64,000 nt of DNA from Planifilum fimeticola (lineage in GTDB: Bacteria; Bacillota; Bacilli; Thermoactinomycetales; DSM-44946). Numbering within the stretch: position 1 is the stretch's first letter; the number at the start of each line of letters is the position of its first letter. This document shows, one piece after another, positions 35,442 through 44,637 of the stretch. Below the pieces are notes generated by a model. The model had not been told where the DNA came from. It worked only from the letters and a program-made list of their open reading frames with translations, and searched no databases. The stretch covers positions 1 to 64,000 of the forward strand of contig NZ_PVNE01000008.1 in assembly GCF_003001905.1 (NCBI RefSeq), in the 5' to 3' direction. The position numbers and the translations under genes are program-made.

Positions 35442-36265
35442 GATTGACGACCTCCCCTGCGAAGAATGTCCAGCACGATATTGGCCGTCTCTTCGACCGC
35501 CTTGCGGGACACGTCGATGACGGGACAGCCCACTTTTTTCATGATCCCCTCGGCGTATTCCAGCTCCTCGAGGATGCGTTCCATGCTGGCATAGCTGGCC
35601 TGAGACGTCAGCCCCAGGGATTTGAGTCGCTCCCGGCGAATGGTGTTCAGATACTCCGGCTCGATCGTCAAACCGATGCATTTGTGCGCCGGGATGCGGA
35701 ACAGCTCCTCAGGCGGCTCCACTTCCGGCACCAGCGGAACGTTGGCCACCTTCAGCCTCTTGTGCGCCAAATACATGGACAAGGGGGTTTTGGAAGTGCG
35801 GGAAACCCCGATCAACACGACATCCGCCCGGAGAATCCCCCTGGGATCCCGGCCGTCGTCGTATTTGACGGCAAACTCGATCGCCTCAACCCGCCGAAAA
35901 TACTCCTCGTCCATTTTGCGCACAAGGCCCGGCTCCCGCTTCGGATTGCGCCGGAACAGCCTGGCCAGCTCATCGATCATCGGGCCCATGATGTCGACGA
36001 CGGGCACCTGGTGGCGCCTGGCCTCTTCGATCAAAAAGGTCTGCAGTTCGGGAATGACCAGGGTAAAGGCGATCATCCCCCGGACTTCCTTCGCCGCCTG
36101 AACCGTTTCGGCGATCGTCTCCTGGTCATCCACGTAGGGAACCCGGCGAATCTCCACCTGATCCCCGTTAAACTGGCTGGAAGCCGCCCGCACGACAAAT
36201 TCGGCGGTCTCCCCCACGGAATCGGAAACAACATATACCACCGGATGATGCGTATCGTTCGTAAT
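35438..36265 (-). CDS. PPDK regulatory protein (DUF299; bifunctional kinase/phosphorylase)
   Basis: This family reversibly phosphorylates the threonine next to the catalytic histidine of PPDK, using ADP, and so switches the enzyme off and on. The product has the N-terminal [17 protein letters not shown] and the P-loop-like [18 protein letters not shown] 36241 has no Shine-Dalgarno site. GGGGAGGGG instead lies seven bases before ATT 36265, which gives the usual N-terminal length (275 residues, [16 protein letters not shown]), so ATT is annotated. It overlaps ppdK by four bases and follows ccpN, matching ccpN-yqfL in B. subtilis. Confidence 0.9.
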   Translation of the reverse strand: MTNDTHHPVVYVVSDSVGETAEFVVRAASSQFNGDQVEIRRVPYVDDQETIAETVQAAKEVRGMIAFTLVIPELQTFLIEEARRHQVPVVDIMGPMIDELARLFRRNPKREPGLVRKMDEEYFRRVEAIEFAVKYDDGRDPRGILRADVVLIGVSRTSKTPLSMYLAHKRLKVANVPLVPEVEPPEELFRIPAHKCIGLTIEPEYLNTIRRERLKSLGLTSQASYASMERILEELEYAEGIMKKVGCPVIDVSRKAVEETANIVLDILRRGGRQS

Positions 36266-36298
36266 GGTACTTCCCCTCCCCTCAACCCGACAAGCGTC

Positions 36299-36934
36299 TT
36301 ATAAGACGGATTCCTGCCCCAACTCGACAAAAGCCTTTGTAATGGTCGTTTTGGTGATGCGGCCCACCACTTCCAGGCCTTCACCATCTTCCATGGGGCG
36401 AACGACCGGCAATGCGTCCACCTGATTGCGCATCAGTTTGGATGCGGCTTCGTACAGGGTATCCTCCTGACTGCACGTGATGATGTTGGGCATTCGGGTC
36501 ATCACCACACTGACGGGAATCGCCTGCAAATCCTGCTTGCCCAGAGCGATTTTCAAAAGATCCTTCCGGGAAACCACCCCCGCCAGCCGTCCTCCATCCT
36601 TCACCACAAACAGCGTCCCCACATCCTCCAGAAACATGGTGCAAATGGCGTCGTACACGGAAAGTTCCTCCGTCACGACGACGGGCCTCGATTTGTAATC
36701 CTTCACCTTCAGCTTGCGGACATGTTCCACGAAGAGTTGGTTGGCCGTCTTTCCGACATAAAAATATCCAACCCGGGGACGGGCATCCAAAAAGCCGGCC
36801 ATCGTCAAGATGGCGAGATCGGGACGAAGCGTTGCGCGCGTCAGGTTCAGCTTTTCGGCAATCTGCTCGCCCGTGATCGGCCCCTCATCCTTGACGATCT
36901 GCAAAATCATCTCCTGTCGTTTGGTCAGTTCGAT
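36299..36934 (-). CDS. ccpN: CcpN-like transcriptional regulator (HTH + CBS domains)
   Basis: CcpN represses gluconeogenic genes in B. subtilis. The product has an N-terminal winged helix (KRQEMILQIVKDEGPITGEQIAEKLNLTRATLRPDLAILTMAGF across residues 6-49) and two CBS domains (SVYDAICTMFLEDVGTLFVV and TLYEAASKLMRNQVDALPVV). A long frame opens at ATG 36976, but it has no ribosome site and falls on the promoter. GGAGGGGG precedes ATC 36934, which gives the family-like start MELTKRQ. ATC is annotated with moderate confidence. The downstream regulator and ppdK form an operon with it. Confidence 0.88.
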   Translation of the reverse strand: MELTKRQEMILQIVKDEGPITGEQIAEKLNLTRATLRPDLAILTMAGFLDARPRVGYFYVGKTANQLFVEHVRKLKVKDYKSRPVVVTEELSVYDAICTMFLEDVGTLFVVKDGGRLAGVVSRKDLLKIALGKQDLQAIPVSVVMTRMPNIITCSQEDTLYEAASKLMRNQVDALPVVRPMEDGEGLEVVGRITKTTITKAFVELGQESVL

Positions 36935-36968
36935 CGCCCCACACCCCCTCCAACGGGCGAAGGTAGAT

Positions 36969-36979
36969 TGTGTCATACT
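36969..36979 (+). promoter_or_regulatory. Probable CcpN box just upstream of ccpN
   Basis: TGTGTCATACT matches the reported CcpN consensus TRTGHYATAYW at every position. It lies 35 bases upstream of the annotated ccpN start, downstream of the predicted promoter. Autoregulation is possible. Confidence 0.5.
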
Positions 36980-36996
36980 GTATAAACAGATATCTC

Positions 36997-37034
36997 ATAT
37001 AGTATATACTATATTGGCCATTCTATTTCTGCAA
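36997..37034 (-). promoter_or_regulatory. Proximal ccpN promoter overlapping an 18-bp perfect palindrome
   Basis: TTGCAG (37034-37029) and TAGTAT (37011-37006) are 17 bases apart. The palindrome ATATAGTATATACTATAT (36997-37014) covers the -10. It is an operator candidate. Confidence 0.5.
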
Positions 37035-37130
37035 GCCTTTTTATTTGGGCCGTCCATAAGAAAAAATGGCAATAAAAAAGGGCCCGCCTTGGACCGCATA
37101 CGAATCCTCCGTGCCCGATTCAATGTACAG

Positions 37131-37160
37131 TTGACTTGCGAACGATTTCCATGATAAATT
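37131..37160 (+). promoter_or_regulatory. Possible helD promoter
   Basis: TTGACT and TAAATT are 18 bases apart on the plus strand, about 110 bases before the helD start. Confidence 0.45.
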
Positions 37161-37210
37161 AATAAAGTGCATCCCTCAAATAATACAAAAACAAACAAGT
37201 ATCCAATTAT

Positions 37211-37239
37211 ATAATACTACATCGCTTGCCTTTTGTCAA
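37211..37239 (-). promoter_or_regulatory. Distal strong ccpN-side promoter
   Basis: TTGACA (37239-37234) and TATTAT (37216-37211) are 17 bases apart, reading toward ccpN. It would give a leader of about 270 bases before ccpN; I see no gene in that leader. Confidence 0.65.
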
Positions 37240-37271
37240 CACCCTATCCCTAAAAAAAGGAGAGGTAACCC

Positions 37272-39617
37272 ATGGCGATGGATCGAGAATGGGAACAGGA
37301 ACAAAAGCGGGTCGATGCCGTCGTCCGGAAGATCGACCGCCAAATCGAAGCACTTCGCCGACAAACGGAAGGGATCAAAGAAAACATTCTGGAAATAAGC
37401 AGGAATTTTTGGGATGATGTGACCCTCAACTTCAGCGACCCCCACGACACCCTCGAAACCATCGCCAGCATCAATCAACAAGCGAGGGTGATGGCGGAAC
37501 GGGAGCGAAGCTTCCGACACGCCCGGAGGCGCCTGACGACGCTGGTCCGGATGAAGGACTCCCCCTACTTCGGAAGGATCGATTTCGTCGAAGACGGGGA
37601 ATCGAAGGCCGAGGCCATCTATCTGGGAATCGCCACGGTCCGCGATGAGGGGGACGAACTGCCTCTGGTCTATGATTGGCGGGCCCCGATCGCCAGTCTG
37701 TATTACGAAGGCTCTCCCGGACCGGTGCGGTATAAAACCCCCGCGGGCGAGATCTCGGGAAACCTGAAGCGGAAACGCCAGTTTATCATCCGCGACGGCC
37801 GGATCCGGAGCATGTTCGACACCAGCGTCACGATTGGCGACGAACTGCTTCAGGAGGTCCTCGGCCGCCATTCGGGCACGCAGATGAAAAACATCGTGGC
37901 TACCATCCAAAAGGAACAGAACCGCATCATCCGCAGCGAAGGGAAGCGGCTCCTGGTGGTATCGGGAGCGGCGGGCAGCGGAAAAACCTCGACGGCCCTG
38001 CAGCGGGTGGCCTGGCTACTGTACCGCTACCGGAAATCGCTGACGGCGAAGCAGGTGGTGCTGTTCTCCCCCAACCCGATGTTCAACAGCTACGTTTCGA
38101 CGGTTCTTCCCGGGTTGGGCGAGGAAAACATGCAACAGACCACTTTCCAAGAAATGCTGGAGCACCGGCTGGGAAAACGGTTCCGCCTGGAGGATCCCTA
38201 CGATCAAATGGAGTACGTGCTACAGGGGTTGAAGGAACCGGGATATGAAGAGCGGCTTCAGGGCATCCGGTTTAAGACCTCGACCCGTTTCATGGAAGTG
38301 ATCGATCAATATCTCGAACGGCTGAGACGGGAAGGGTTGATCTTCAGGAATATAACCTTTAACGACCGGGTTCTCATCTCCGCCGAAGAAATCGAAAGGC
38401 TGTTTTATGCCCTCGATCCCTCGCGGTCGATTCCCGGCAGATTGGAACGGCTCGCCGAACAGCTTCTGGATCGGCTGGACGAACTGGCGGATGAAGAGAA
38501 AGATCGACCGTGGGTGGAGGATGAGATCGAGCTGCTCGACGCCGAAACCTATCAGCGCGCTTACAAGGAGCTTCAGCGCCAAAAAGGATCCTCCGGAAAC
38601 TGTGCCGATGACTTCAAAAGGGAACGGGAGTGGCTGGCTTCCTTCGTGGTGAAGGAGCGGTTCCGTCCCCTGAAGAGATCCGTCAGACGATACCAATTTG
38701 TCGACATTCCCGCCCTGTACCGGCGACTGTTTTCGGATCCCGATTTCGTACCGCGCATGATGCCGAATATCCGCCTGCCGCAAGGTTGGGAGGCCATCTG
38801 CGCCCAGACGGCGGAGCGTCTCGACCGGAAGGAATTGGCTTATGAAGATGCAACCCCGTTTCTGTATCTGACGGAGAAAATCGAAGGGTTTCACACCAAC
38901 CCCCACATCCGACACGTGTTTGTCGATGAGGCCCAGGACTACTCCCCTTTTCAATTCGCTTTTCTCAAGCATCTGTTCCCGAGGGCCAGCATGACCGTTC
39001 TCGGCGACTTCAACCAGGCGATCTTCATCTCCGCCGAATCGGGCTTTGATTTCCTGACCGGCCTGTTCGGCTCCGATGAAACCGACACCTTCATCCTGAC
39101 GCGGAGCTACCGTTCCACGCGGCAAATCGTCCTGTTCACCCGGGAACTGATCGAGGGCGGAGACCGAATCGAACCCTTTGACCGCGACGGCCCCAAGCCG
39201 ACGTGGACGCAGGTGGAGGACCGGGAGAAACTTTATGAAAAAATCTCCGGGCGCATCCGGTCCCTTCAGGCCGCCGGCCACCGAACCATCGCGATCATCT
39301 GCAAATCCGGCCGGGAAAGCCGGGAAGCCTATGAAGGACTAAAAAAGCACTGTCCCGCGCTTCGGCTCATGGATAAGGAGACGGCCTCCTTTGAAGCCGG
39401 CCCCCTGGTCATCCCCTCGTATCTGGCCAAAGGATTGGAATTTGACGCGGTGATCGTTTTCGACGCCCAAGAGGCGCGTTACGGCCGGGAAAATGAACGG
39501 AAACTCTTCTACACGGTCTGCACCCGGGCGATGCACGAACTCCACCTTTATTGCGCGGGCAAAGCGACCCCTTTCCTTTCCGATGTGTCGCCGGATCTGT
39601 ATGTGGTGGAATCGTGA
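37272..39617 (+). CDS. helD: HelD-type UvrD-like helicase
   Basis: HelD is an SF1 ATPase that frees stalled RNA polymerase. The 781-residue product has an N-terminal coiled coil (residues about 8-80), then the Walker A GAAGSGKT (Gly232 to Thr239), a long insertion (about residues 280-500), the Walker B DEAQD (residues 552-556), GDFNQ, and the SF1 motif TRSYRSTRQIV. C-terminal KGLEFDAVIVF and VCTRAMHELHLY complete the motor. ATG 37272 follows AAGGAGAGG. It has its own terminator. Confidence 0.92.
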   Translation: MAMDREWEQEQKRVDAVVRKIDRQIEALRRQTEGIKENILEISRNFWDDVTLNFSDPHDTLETIASINQQARVMAERERSFRHARRRLTTLVRMKDSPYFGRIDFVEDGESKAEAIYLGIATVRDEGDELPLVYDWRAPIASLYYEGSPGPVRYKTPAGEISGNLKRKRQFIIRDGRIRSMFDTSVTIGDELLQEVLGRHSGTQMKNIVATIQKEQNRIIRSEGKRLLVVSGAAGSGKTSTALQRVAWLLYRYRKSLTAKQVVLFSPNPMFNSYVSTVLPGLGEENMQQTTFQEMLEHRLGKRFRLEDPYDQMEYVLQGLKEPGYEERLQGIRFKTSTRFMEVIDQYLERLRREGLIFRNITFNDRVLISAEEIERLFYALDPSRSIPGRLERLAEQLLDRLDELADEEKDRPWVEDEIELLDAETYQRAYKELQRQKGSSGNCADDFKREREWLASFVVKERFRPLKRSVRRYQFVDIPALYRRLFSDPDFVPRMMPNIRLPQGWEAICAQTAERLDRKELAYEDATPFLYLTEKIEGFHTNPHIRHVFVDEAQDYSPFQFAFLKHLFPRASMTVLGDFNQAIFISAESGFDFLTGLFGSDETDTFILTRSYRSTRQIVLFTRELIEGGDRIEPFDRDGPKPTWTQVEDREKLYEKISGRIRSLQAAGHRTIAIICKSGRESREAYEGLKKHCPALRLMDKETASFEAGPLVIPSYLAKGLEFDAVIVFDAQEARYGRENERKLFYTVCTRAMHELHLYCAGKATPFLSDVSPDLYVVES

Positions 39618-39690
39618 AACGGCCCACAGTCGCGCCGCCTCAAAACCCGATTCAATGTTCTAGAGTCAACACGCGTGTCGTCGGCATTTT

Positions 39691-39721
39691 GCCCCGGGTC
39701 ATTTCGGCCCGGGGTTGTCTG
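39691..39721 (+). terminator. helD terminator
   Basis: CCCCGGG and CCCGGGG form a 7-bp stem (39692-39698, 39708-39714), followed by TTGTCTGTTT on the plus strand. Confidence 0.72.
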
Positions 39722-39732
39722 TTTCAGGAAAA

Positions 39733-39764
39733 GAAAAAGCTGTTGACCCGGAAAGGTCAACAGC
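39733..39764 (-). terminator. Terminator of the YIP1-type membrane operon
   Basis: GCTGTTGACC and GGTCAACAGC (39739-39748, 39755-39764) form a perfect 10-bp stem with a 6-base loop, followed on the minus strand by TTTTTC. It shares its stem with terminators at 60-93 and 58341-58378. Confidence 0.85.
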
Positions 39765-39794
39765 CTCGGGAAAAGAAGATTCCACTCCTGTCGA

Positions 39795-40117
39795 TTAAGA
39801 TGCCTTTGAGTGGAGGACTCTCGCCTCATAACGCCTTACCAGTTCCTCCGCGACTTCCTCTCTCTTTCCACCATCAAAGCTCCGGACCAACTCGGCATCC
39901 TCGATTCGTTTGGCGAACATTTTGTTCCTTGTGGAATCCGTGATTTTGGCTTGCAGAAAGGGGCGCGGAAGGTGCGTACCCTTTCAATTCGGACTTTGTA
40001 TTCCCCGTGTTCCGTTTTCCAATCCGATTCATACTCCCCCTTGATGAATATCTTGTCGAGCAGAACATAAAAAATGACGGCGATCAATCCCCACAGAATT
40101 ATCTTAACCAGGAACAT
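39795..40117 (-). pseudogene. Small membrane protein, paralogue of the upstream gene, apparently frameshifted
   Basis: The N-terminal half (one membrane helix, LVKIILWGLIAVIFYVLL, then GEYESDWKTEHGEYKVRIE) is clearly similar to the upstream gene (GEYETDFATQHGEYRVHIV). The frame then runs into an unrelated tail. In the next frame the similarity resumes (KITDSTRNK against KIQDKTRSR, then EEVAEELVRRYE against DEVVDEVLRWYE). One missing base in the C4 run (39960-39963 on the plus strand) explains it. Restored, the protein has about 107 residues and stops at 39795. The family is unknown. Confidence 0.72.
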
Positions 40118-40133
40118 TTCCTTCACCCACCCC

Positions 40134-40469
40134 TCAGCGATTCAACTTTTTCAATGCGGTATTCTCATACCACCGCAAGACTTCATCGACCACTTCATCC
40201 AGTTTCTCGGCATCGTATCGTTCGATGAGGTCCTTTTGCCGGAAGGCCTTGGAGCGTTGACGACTCCTCGTTTTATCCTGGATCTTCACCTTGATGTAGG
40301 GCCTTATGGAACCCATCCGGACGATATGTACGCGGTATTCCCCGTGCTGTGTGGCGAAATCCGTTTCGTACTCCCCCAAAGTGGCGACCTTGCTGAAATA
40401 GTAGTCCGTGATTAAGTACGCCAGCATTCCACCTATTCCCGGTCCGATCAAGACGCTGATGTCACTCAT
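40134..40469 (-). CDS. Unknown small membrane protein (first of two paralogues)
   Basis: The 111-residue product has one N-terminal membrane segment (ISVLIGPGIGGMLAYLITDYYF), a central strand-rich motif GEYETDFATQHGEYRVHIV, and a basic helical C-terminus (TRSRQRSKAFRQKDL...EVVDEVLRWYEN). No known family is recognised. ATG 40469 has GGAG a few bases upstream; the longer frame is probably not translated. It lies between a YIP1-type membrane protein and a frameshifted copy of itself, so the three are one operon. Confidence 0.65.
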   Translation of the reverse strand: MSDISVLIGPGIGGMLAYLITDYYFSKVATLGEYETDFATQHGEYRVHIVRMGSIRPYIKVKIQDKTRSRQRSKAFRQKDLIERYDAEKLDEVVDEVLRWYENTALKKLNR

Positions 40470-40492
40470 TTTCTCCACTCCCTTTCTTCCAA

Positions 40493-41059
40493 TCAACTCA
40501 ATCCCAACAGCGCAAGGGGAACGAGGAAGCACAGGATGGTGAAAAAGCTTCTCCATTTGGAAAAGGCGTGAACCTCACTAAGGGCCACGATGAGATAAGC
40601 GTAAAACCAGAATTTCACCACCGTCCCCAGCATAAACAGGCTGAAGTCGAAGAACGTGATGTCAACGGCATCCATCTGAAAAAACCCGTTTCCCATGCGC
40701 ACCGTCAACACCGCATACAACAGGAGAGTGATCGCATCGAATACAGCCGACCATGTAAAGATCTTCCGGACATCTTCGACATCGCCGATTCCTCCGAACC
40801 ATTTCCCAACCCATGCCAAAATCTGACTCCAAATCCCAACCAGGATCAGTCCCGTAACCACAGCTCCGATCAATGATCCTCCCAGGATCCACAAAAGGCC
40901 GTAATACCTTCCCAAAAAATTGCTGGCCGAAATATCCAGGTTAAATACCAACCCTTTGATCATGACCAGCAAAAGGGGAACCTGCTCCCTTTTCATGATC
41001 GCCTTTGCGGCTTTTCGGGGACTGAACCAGATCGAAACCCAAAGCTTGGGCGCGGACAT
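40493..41059 (-). CDS. YIP1-family-like membrane protein
   Basis: The 188-residue product starts with a short cytoplasmic arm (LWVSIWFSPRKAAKAIM), a pattern seen in bacterial YIP1 proteins, followed by about five membrane helices (LGGSLIGAVVTGLILVGIWSQ, TWSAVFDAITLLLYAVLTV, FTILCFLVPLALLGL). YIP1 proteins in bacteria have no settled role. ATG 41059 has GGGGGG upstream. It heads a three-gene operon with its own promoter at 41157-41185 and a possible attenuator in the leader. Confidence 0.72.
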   Translation of the reverse strand: MSAPKLWVSIWFSPRKAAKAIMKREQVPLLLVMIKGLVFNLDISASNFLGRYYGLLWILGGSLIGAVVTGLILVGIWSQILAWVGKWFGGIGDVEDVRKIFTWSAVFDAITLLLYAVLTVRMGNGFFQMDAVDITFFDFSLFMLGTVVKFWFYAYLIVALSEVHAFSKWRSFFTILCFLVPLALLGLS

Positions 41060-41096
41060 CCCTACCCCCCTTCACCGAAAATATCCAAGGAAAATG

Positions 41097-41113
41097 AAAA
41101 AAGCCCGGCGGGC
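41097..41113 (-). terminator. Possible attenuator in the YIP1 operon leader
   Basis: GCCC and GGGC pair across GCC, followed on the minus strand by six T residues. It lies between the promoter and the YIP1 start, after a second imperfect hairpin (CCAAT...ATTGG, 41125-41145). The stem is short. Confidence 0.4.
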
Positions 41114-41156
41114 AATTAGGAGACCAATGCAAGCATGCAATTGGTGAATGGTTATC

Positions 41157-41185
41157 ATTATAGTGAATTTCGTTAAAAAGATCAA
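41157..41185 (-). promoter_or_regulatory. Promoter of the YIP1-type membrane operon
   Basis: TTGATC (41185-41180) and TATAAT (41162-41157) are 17 bases apart, reading toward the YIP1 gene. Confidence 0.78.
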
Positions 41186-41242
41186 TGCCCCATTTATAAG
41201 AAATTTAGGGATCGTCGTATAAGGGAAGGGTTTAAACGGCAA

Positions 41243-41274
41243 GGCCGCGTTGGGGGATATTCCCCAACGCGGCC
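41243..41274 (-). terminator. Distal terminator of glyQS
   Basis: GGCCGCGTTGGGG and CCCCAACGCGGCC form a perfect 13-bp stem (41243-41255, 41262-41274). No strong T-run follows on either strand, so it may act as a barrier or a processed 3' end. Confidence 0.6.
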
Positions 41275-41342
41275 CTGCGGAGCCGATTCCGTCTCAATGC
41301 CCTCGAACCTTGCCTTTGCCGAAGGCAGTGCCCTTCGGGATG

Positions 41343-41372
41343 AAAAGCGCGTGAGGGTTTTTTGTCCCTCAC
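41343..41372 (-). terminator. glyS proximal terminator
   Basis: GTGAGGG and CCCTCAC (41351-41357, 41366-41372) form a 7-bp stem overlapping the glyS stop, followed on the minus strand by GCGCTTTTC. Confidence 0.6.
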
Positions 41373-43448
41373 CCGACCAAGCGGTCAAAATGGGCAAACC
41401 GCTTCACCTGATCGGTCACCTGTCGGAGAAGCGCCAGGCGGTTGGCCCGGACGGCTTCGTCCTCGGCCATCACGAAAACATCGTCGAAGAAGCGATGGAT
41501 CGCGGGGGCCATCTCCGCCAGGGCCCGGTACATCCCGGAGACGTCCCGACGGGACAGGGCGGCTTCGAAGCGGTCCGCCGCTTGCCGGTAAGCATCCCAG
41601 AGAAGGCGTTCCGCTTTCTCCTCCATCAGCGACGGATCCACCGCCTTCCCGGGATCTCCCTTCCTTCCCAGGTTGGCGGCCCGGTTGAATGCCTCCACCA
41701 CCGGTTTGAATTCGTCTTCCTCCTTCACCCGCTCTGTCAGAAAACGGGCCTTATCCACCGTCAACCGGGGATCTCCCACCCCGGCCGCCAACACGGCATC
41801 GATGACGTCGTGACGGATATCCGCCTCCTGAAGGACCGTCCGAAGGCGGAGAGCGAAGAATTCCTCCAGCTGTTTCTTCACTTCTTCCACGGATTGGGTG
41901 ACGAGCCCCTTCTCCTTCAAGAGGTCGAGGGCGAGGTCCCACAGCCGATTCAACGTCACCGCCGGCCAATCGCGGTGCAGAAGGATCTGGATCAACCCGG
42001 CGGCCCTGCGGCGCAACCCGTAGGGATCCTGGGATCCGGAGGGCTGGATGCCGATTCCGAGGAAGGCGGCCTGGGCATCGATCTTGTCAGCCAGGGCGAG
42101 GACGGTTCCCGCAATGGAGCCGGGAAGTTCGTCCCCCGCATGGCGGGGCAAGTGGTGTTCGAAAACCGCCCGGGAAACCTCCGGGTCTTCTCCGGCCCTC
42201 CGGGCGTATTCTTCGCCCATGACTCCCTCCAGCTCGGGGAATTCGTAAACCATCTGCGTCGACAGGTCGAATTTGCAGATTCGCGCGGCCCGGTCGATTT
42301 TTTTGACCGCATCCTCATCCAGCCCGAGCCAACCCGCGATGGAGAGGGCGAGCGCACGGACGCGGCGCACCTTGTCCCCGATGCTCCCCAGTTTCTCATG
42401 GAAAACGATCTGGTCGAGCCGGGAAACCGCCTCGTCGACGGGAAGCTTCAAATCCTCCTCGAAGAAGAAGCGGGCATCGGCCAAACGGGCCCTCAGCACC
42501 TTTTGGTTCCCCCGGGCCACCACGTCCAGGGCGACATCGTCCCCGTTCCGCACCGTGACGAAATAAGGCAGCAGCCTCCCGTCCTCGTCCGTCACCGGAA
42601 AGTAACGCTGGTGCTCCCTCATCGTCGTGATCAGAACCGCGGAGGGCAATTCGAGGAATTTCTCATCGAAGGAACCGGAGAGAACCGTCGGATATTCCAC
42701 CAGATGGGTCACTTCCTCCAGCAATCCCTCATCGACGGGAATGCGCCAACCCTTTTCCTCCTCCAGCCGGTGCAGCTGATCGAGAATCCGTCGCCTGCGC
42801 TCCTCCACATCGGCGATCACCCATTGGTTTCGGAGAATTTCCGGATACTCCTCCGGCGAAGAAAGCTCCACCTCTTCCCCCAGAAACCGGTGGCCGCGCG
42901 TCCGGTTGCCGGCGGTGACGCCTGCCCACGTGAAGGGAATCGTTTCTCCGCCGAAGAGGCAAACCAACCACCGCACCGGACGGATAAACCGGGTCCGGCC
43001 GCTCCCCCAGCGCATCGCCCCCGGCAGGTGGATGGACGACAGGACGACGGGGAGTCCCTCCGGCAAGCATTCGCTGGTGGCTTTCCCCTTCATCCCTTTC
43101 CGGGCAAACAGGTATTCTTCCCCTTTGTATTCGTCGAAATAGAGGTCATCCAGGGTAACGCCCTGCTTCCGGGCAAATCCCTCCGCGGCGGGGCTCCAGC
43201 TTCCGTCTTCCCTGACGGCAATCCGCTTGGCGGGGCCTCGCACCTCCTCCTGCACATCCCGCTGGCGTTCGGCCACCCCTTCAACCCGAAGGGCGAGCCG
43301 CCGGGGAGTGGCATATGTATGACTGGTTCGGTAGTCGATCCGATTCTCCTCGAGCCAGTTTTCAACCCGTTCTTTCAATTGCTTTGCCGCTTCGCCGACG
43401 AACCGGGCCGGTATCTCCTCACAGCCGATCTCCAACAGCAATTCCCTT

Positions 43449-43456
<8 letters not shown>
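41369..43456 (-). CDS. glyS: Glycyl-tRNA synthetase beta subunit
   Basis: The 695-residue product is the beta chain of the alpha2beta2 glycyl-tRNA synthetase. It has the N-terminal [15 protein letters not shown] and the DALR-like C-terminal anticodon-binding domain. The middle HD-like region contains [21 protein letters not shown] (read as residues about 395-415). ATG 43456 overlaps the glyQ stop by eight bases. It is controlled through the glyQ leader T-box. Confidence 0.96.
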
Positions 43457-44333
<877 letters not shown>

Positions 44334-44359
44334 CCTGCTGCACCTCCTGTCTGATTCCG

Positions 44360-44600
44360 TTAAAAAAACCCCCGCCCTATGGACCCATGCCATAGGGACG
44401 GGAGCTTTCCCGCGGTTCCACCCTATTTGGTCGGCAACGACCGACCCCCTCATTTTGCCATCGCACTCAGGAACGCCCTTCACCGGTTCCGTGGCCGGGC
44501 TCCCACCTTCCCCGACTCGCTGATCACGGAGGAGCCGGTTACTCCTTTCCGTCATCGCGCGGCCATATTCGTTTGCACTTTCAAATCGCGCCTCATATGT
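44360..44600 (-). ncRNA. T-box riboswitch (glycine)
   Basis: The minus strand has the T-box signature AGGGTGGAACCGCG (44411-44424). A strong terminator follows it (CCCTATGG and CCATAGGG stem with CCCG/CGGG extension, then seven T residues, 44362-44402). The leader folds into long stems with GTGGGAGCCCGG and GGAACCGGTGAAGGGCG upstream. It senses uncharged tRNA-Gly; I could not fix the specifier codon, so glycine is inferred from glyQS. Confidence 0.93.
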
Positions 44601-44607
44601 AGTCTTA

Positions 44608-44637
44608 TATATATCAAACGAGAGCACAAATTGTCAA
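44608..44637 (-). promoter_or_regulatory. Promoter of the glyQS T-box transcript
   Basis: TTGACA (44637-44632) and TATATA (44613-44608) are 18 bases apart, with an extended TGA in front of the -10. It overlaps the recO stop. Confidence 0.78.

Noticed and set aside
32784-35447. A very long open frame on the plus strand opposite ppdK
   Set aside because: It mirrors the ppdK codons in high-GC DNA, has no ribosome-binding site and no domain, and ppdK is certain.
36995-37198. A 67-codon minus-strand frame in the ccpN leader
   Set aside because: It lies over AT-rich promoter sequence, has no ribosome site and a low-complexity product.
37000-37270. AT-rich stretch as a replication origin
   Set aside because: No DnaA-box cluster and no dnaA/dnaN nearby; promoters explain the AT content.
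41060-41160. Possible ligand-binding riboswitch in the YIP1 leader
   Set aside because: Only one short GC stem with a T-run and an imperfect hairpin; no conserved aptamer motif.
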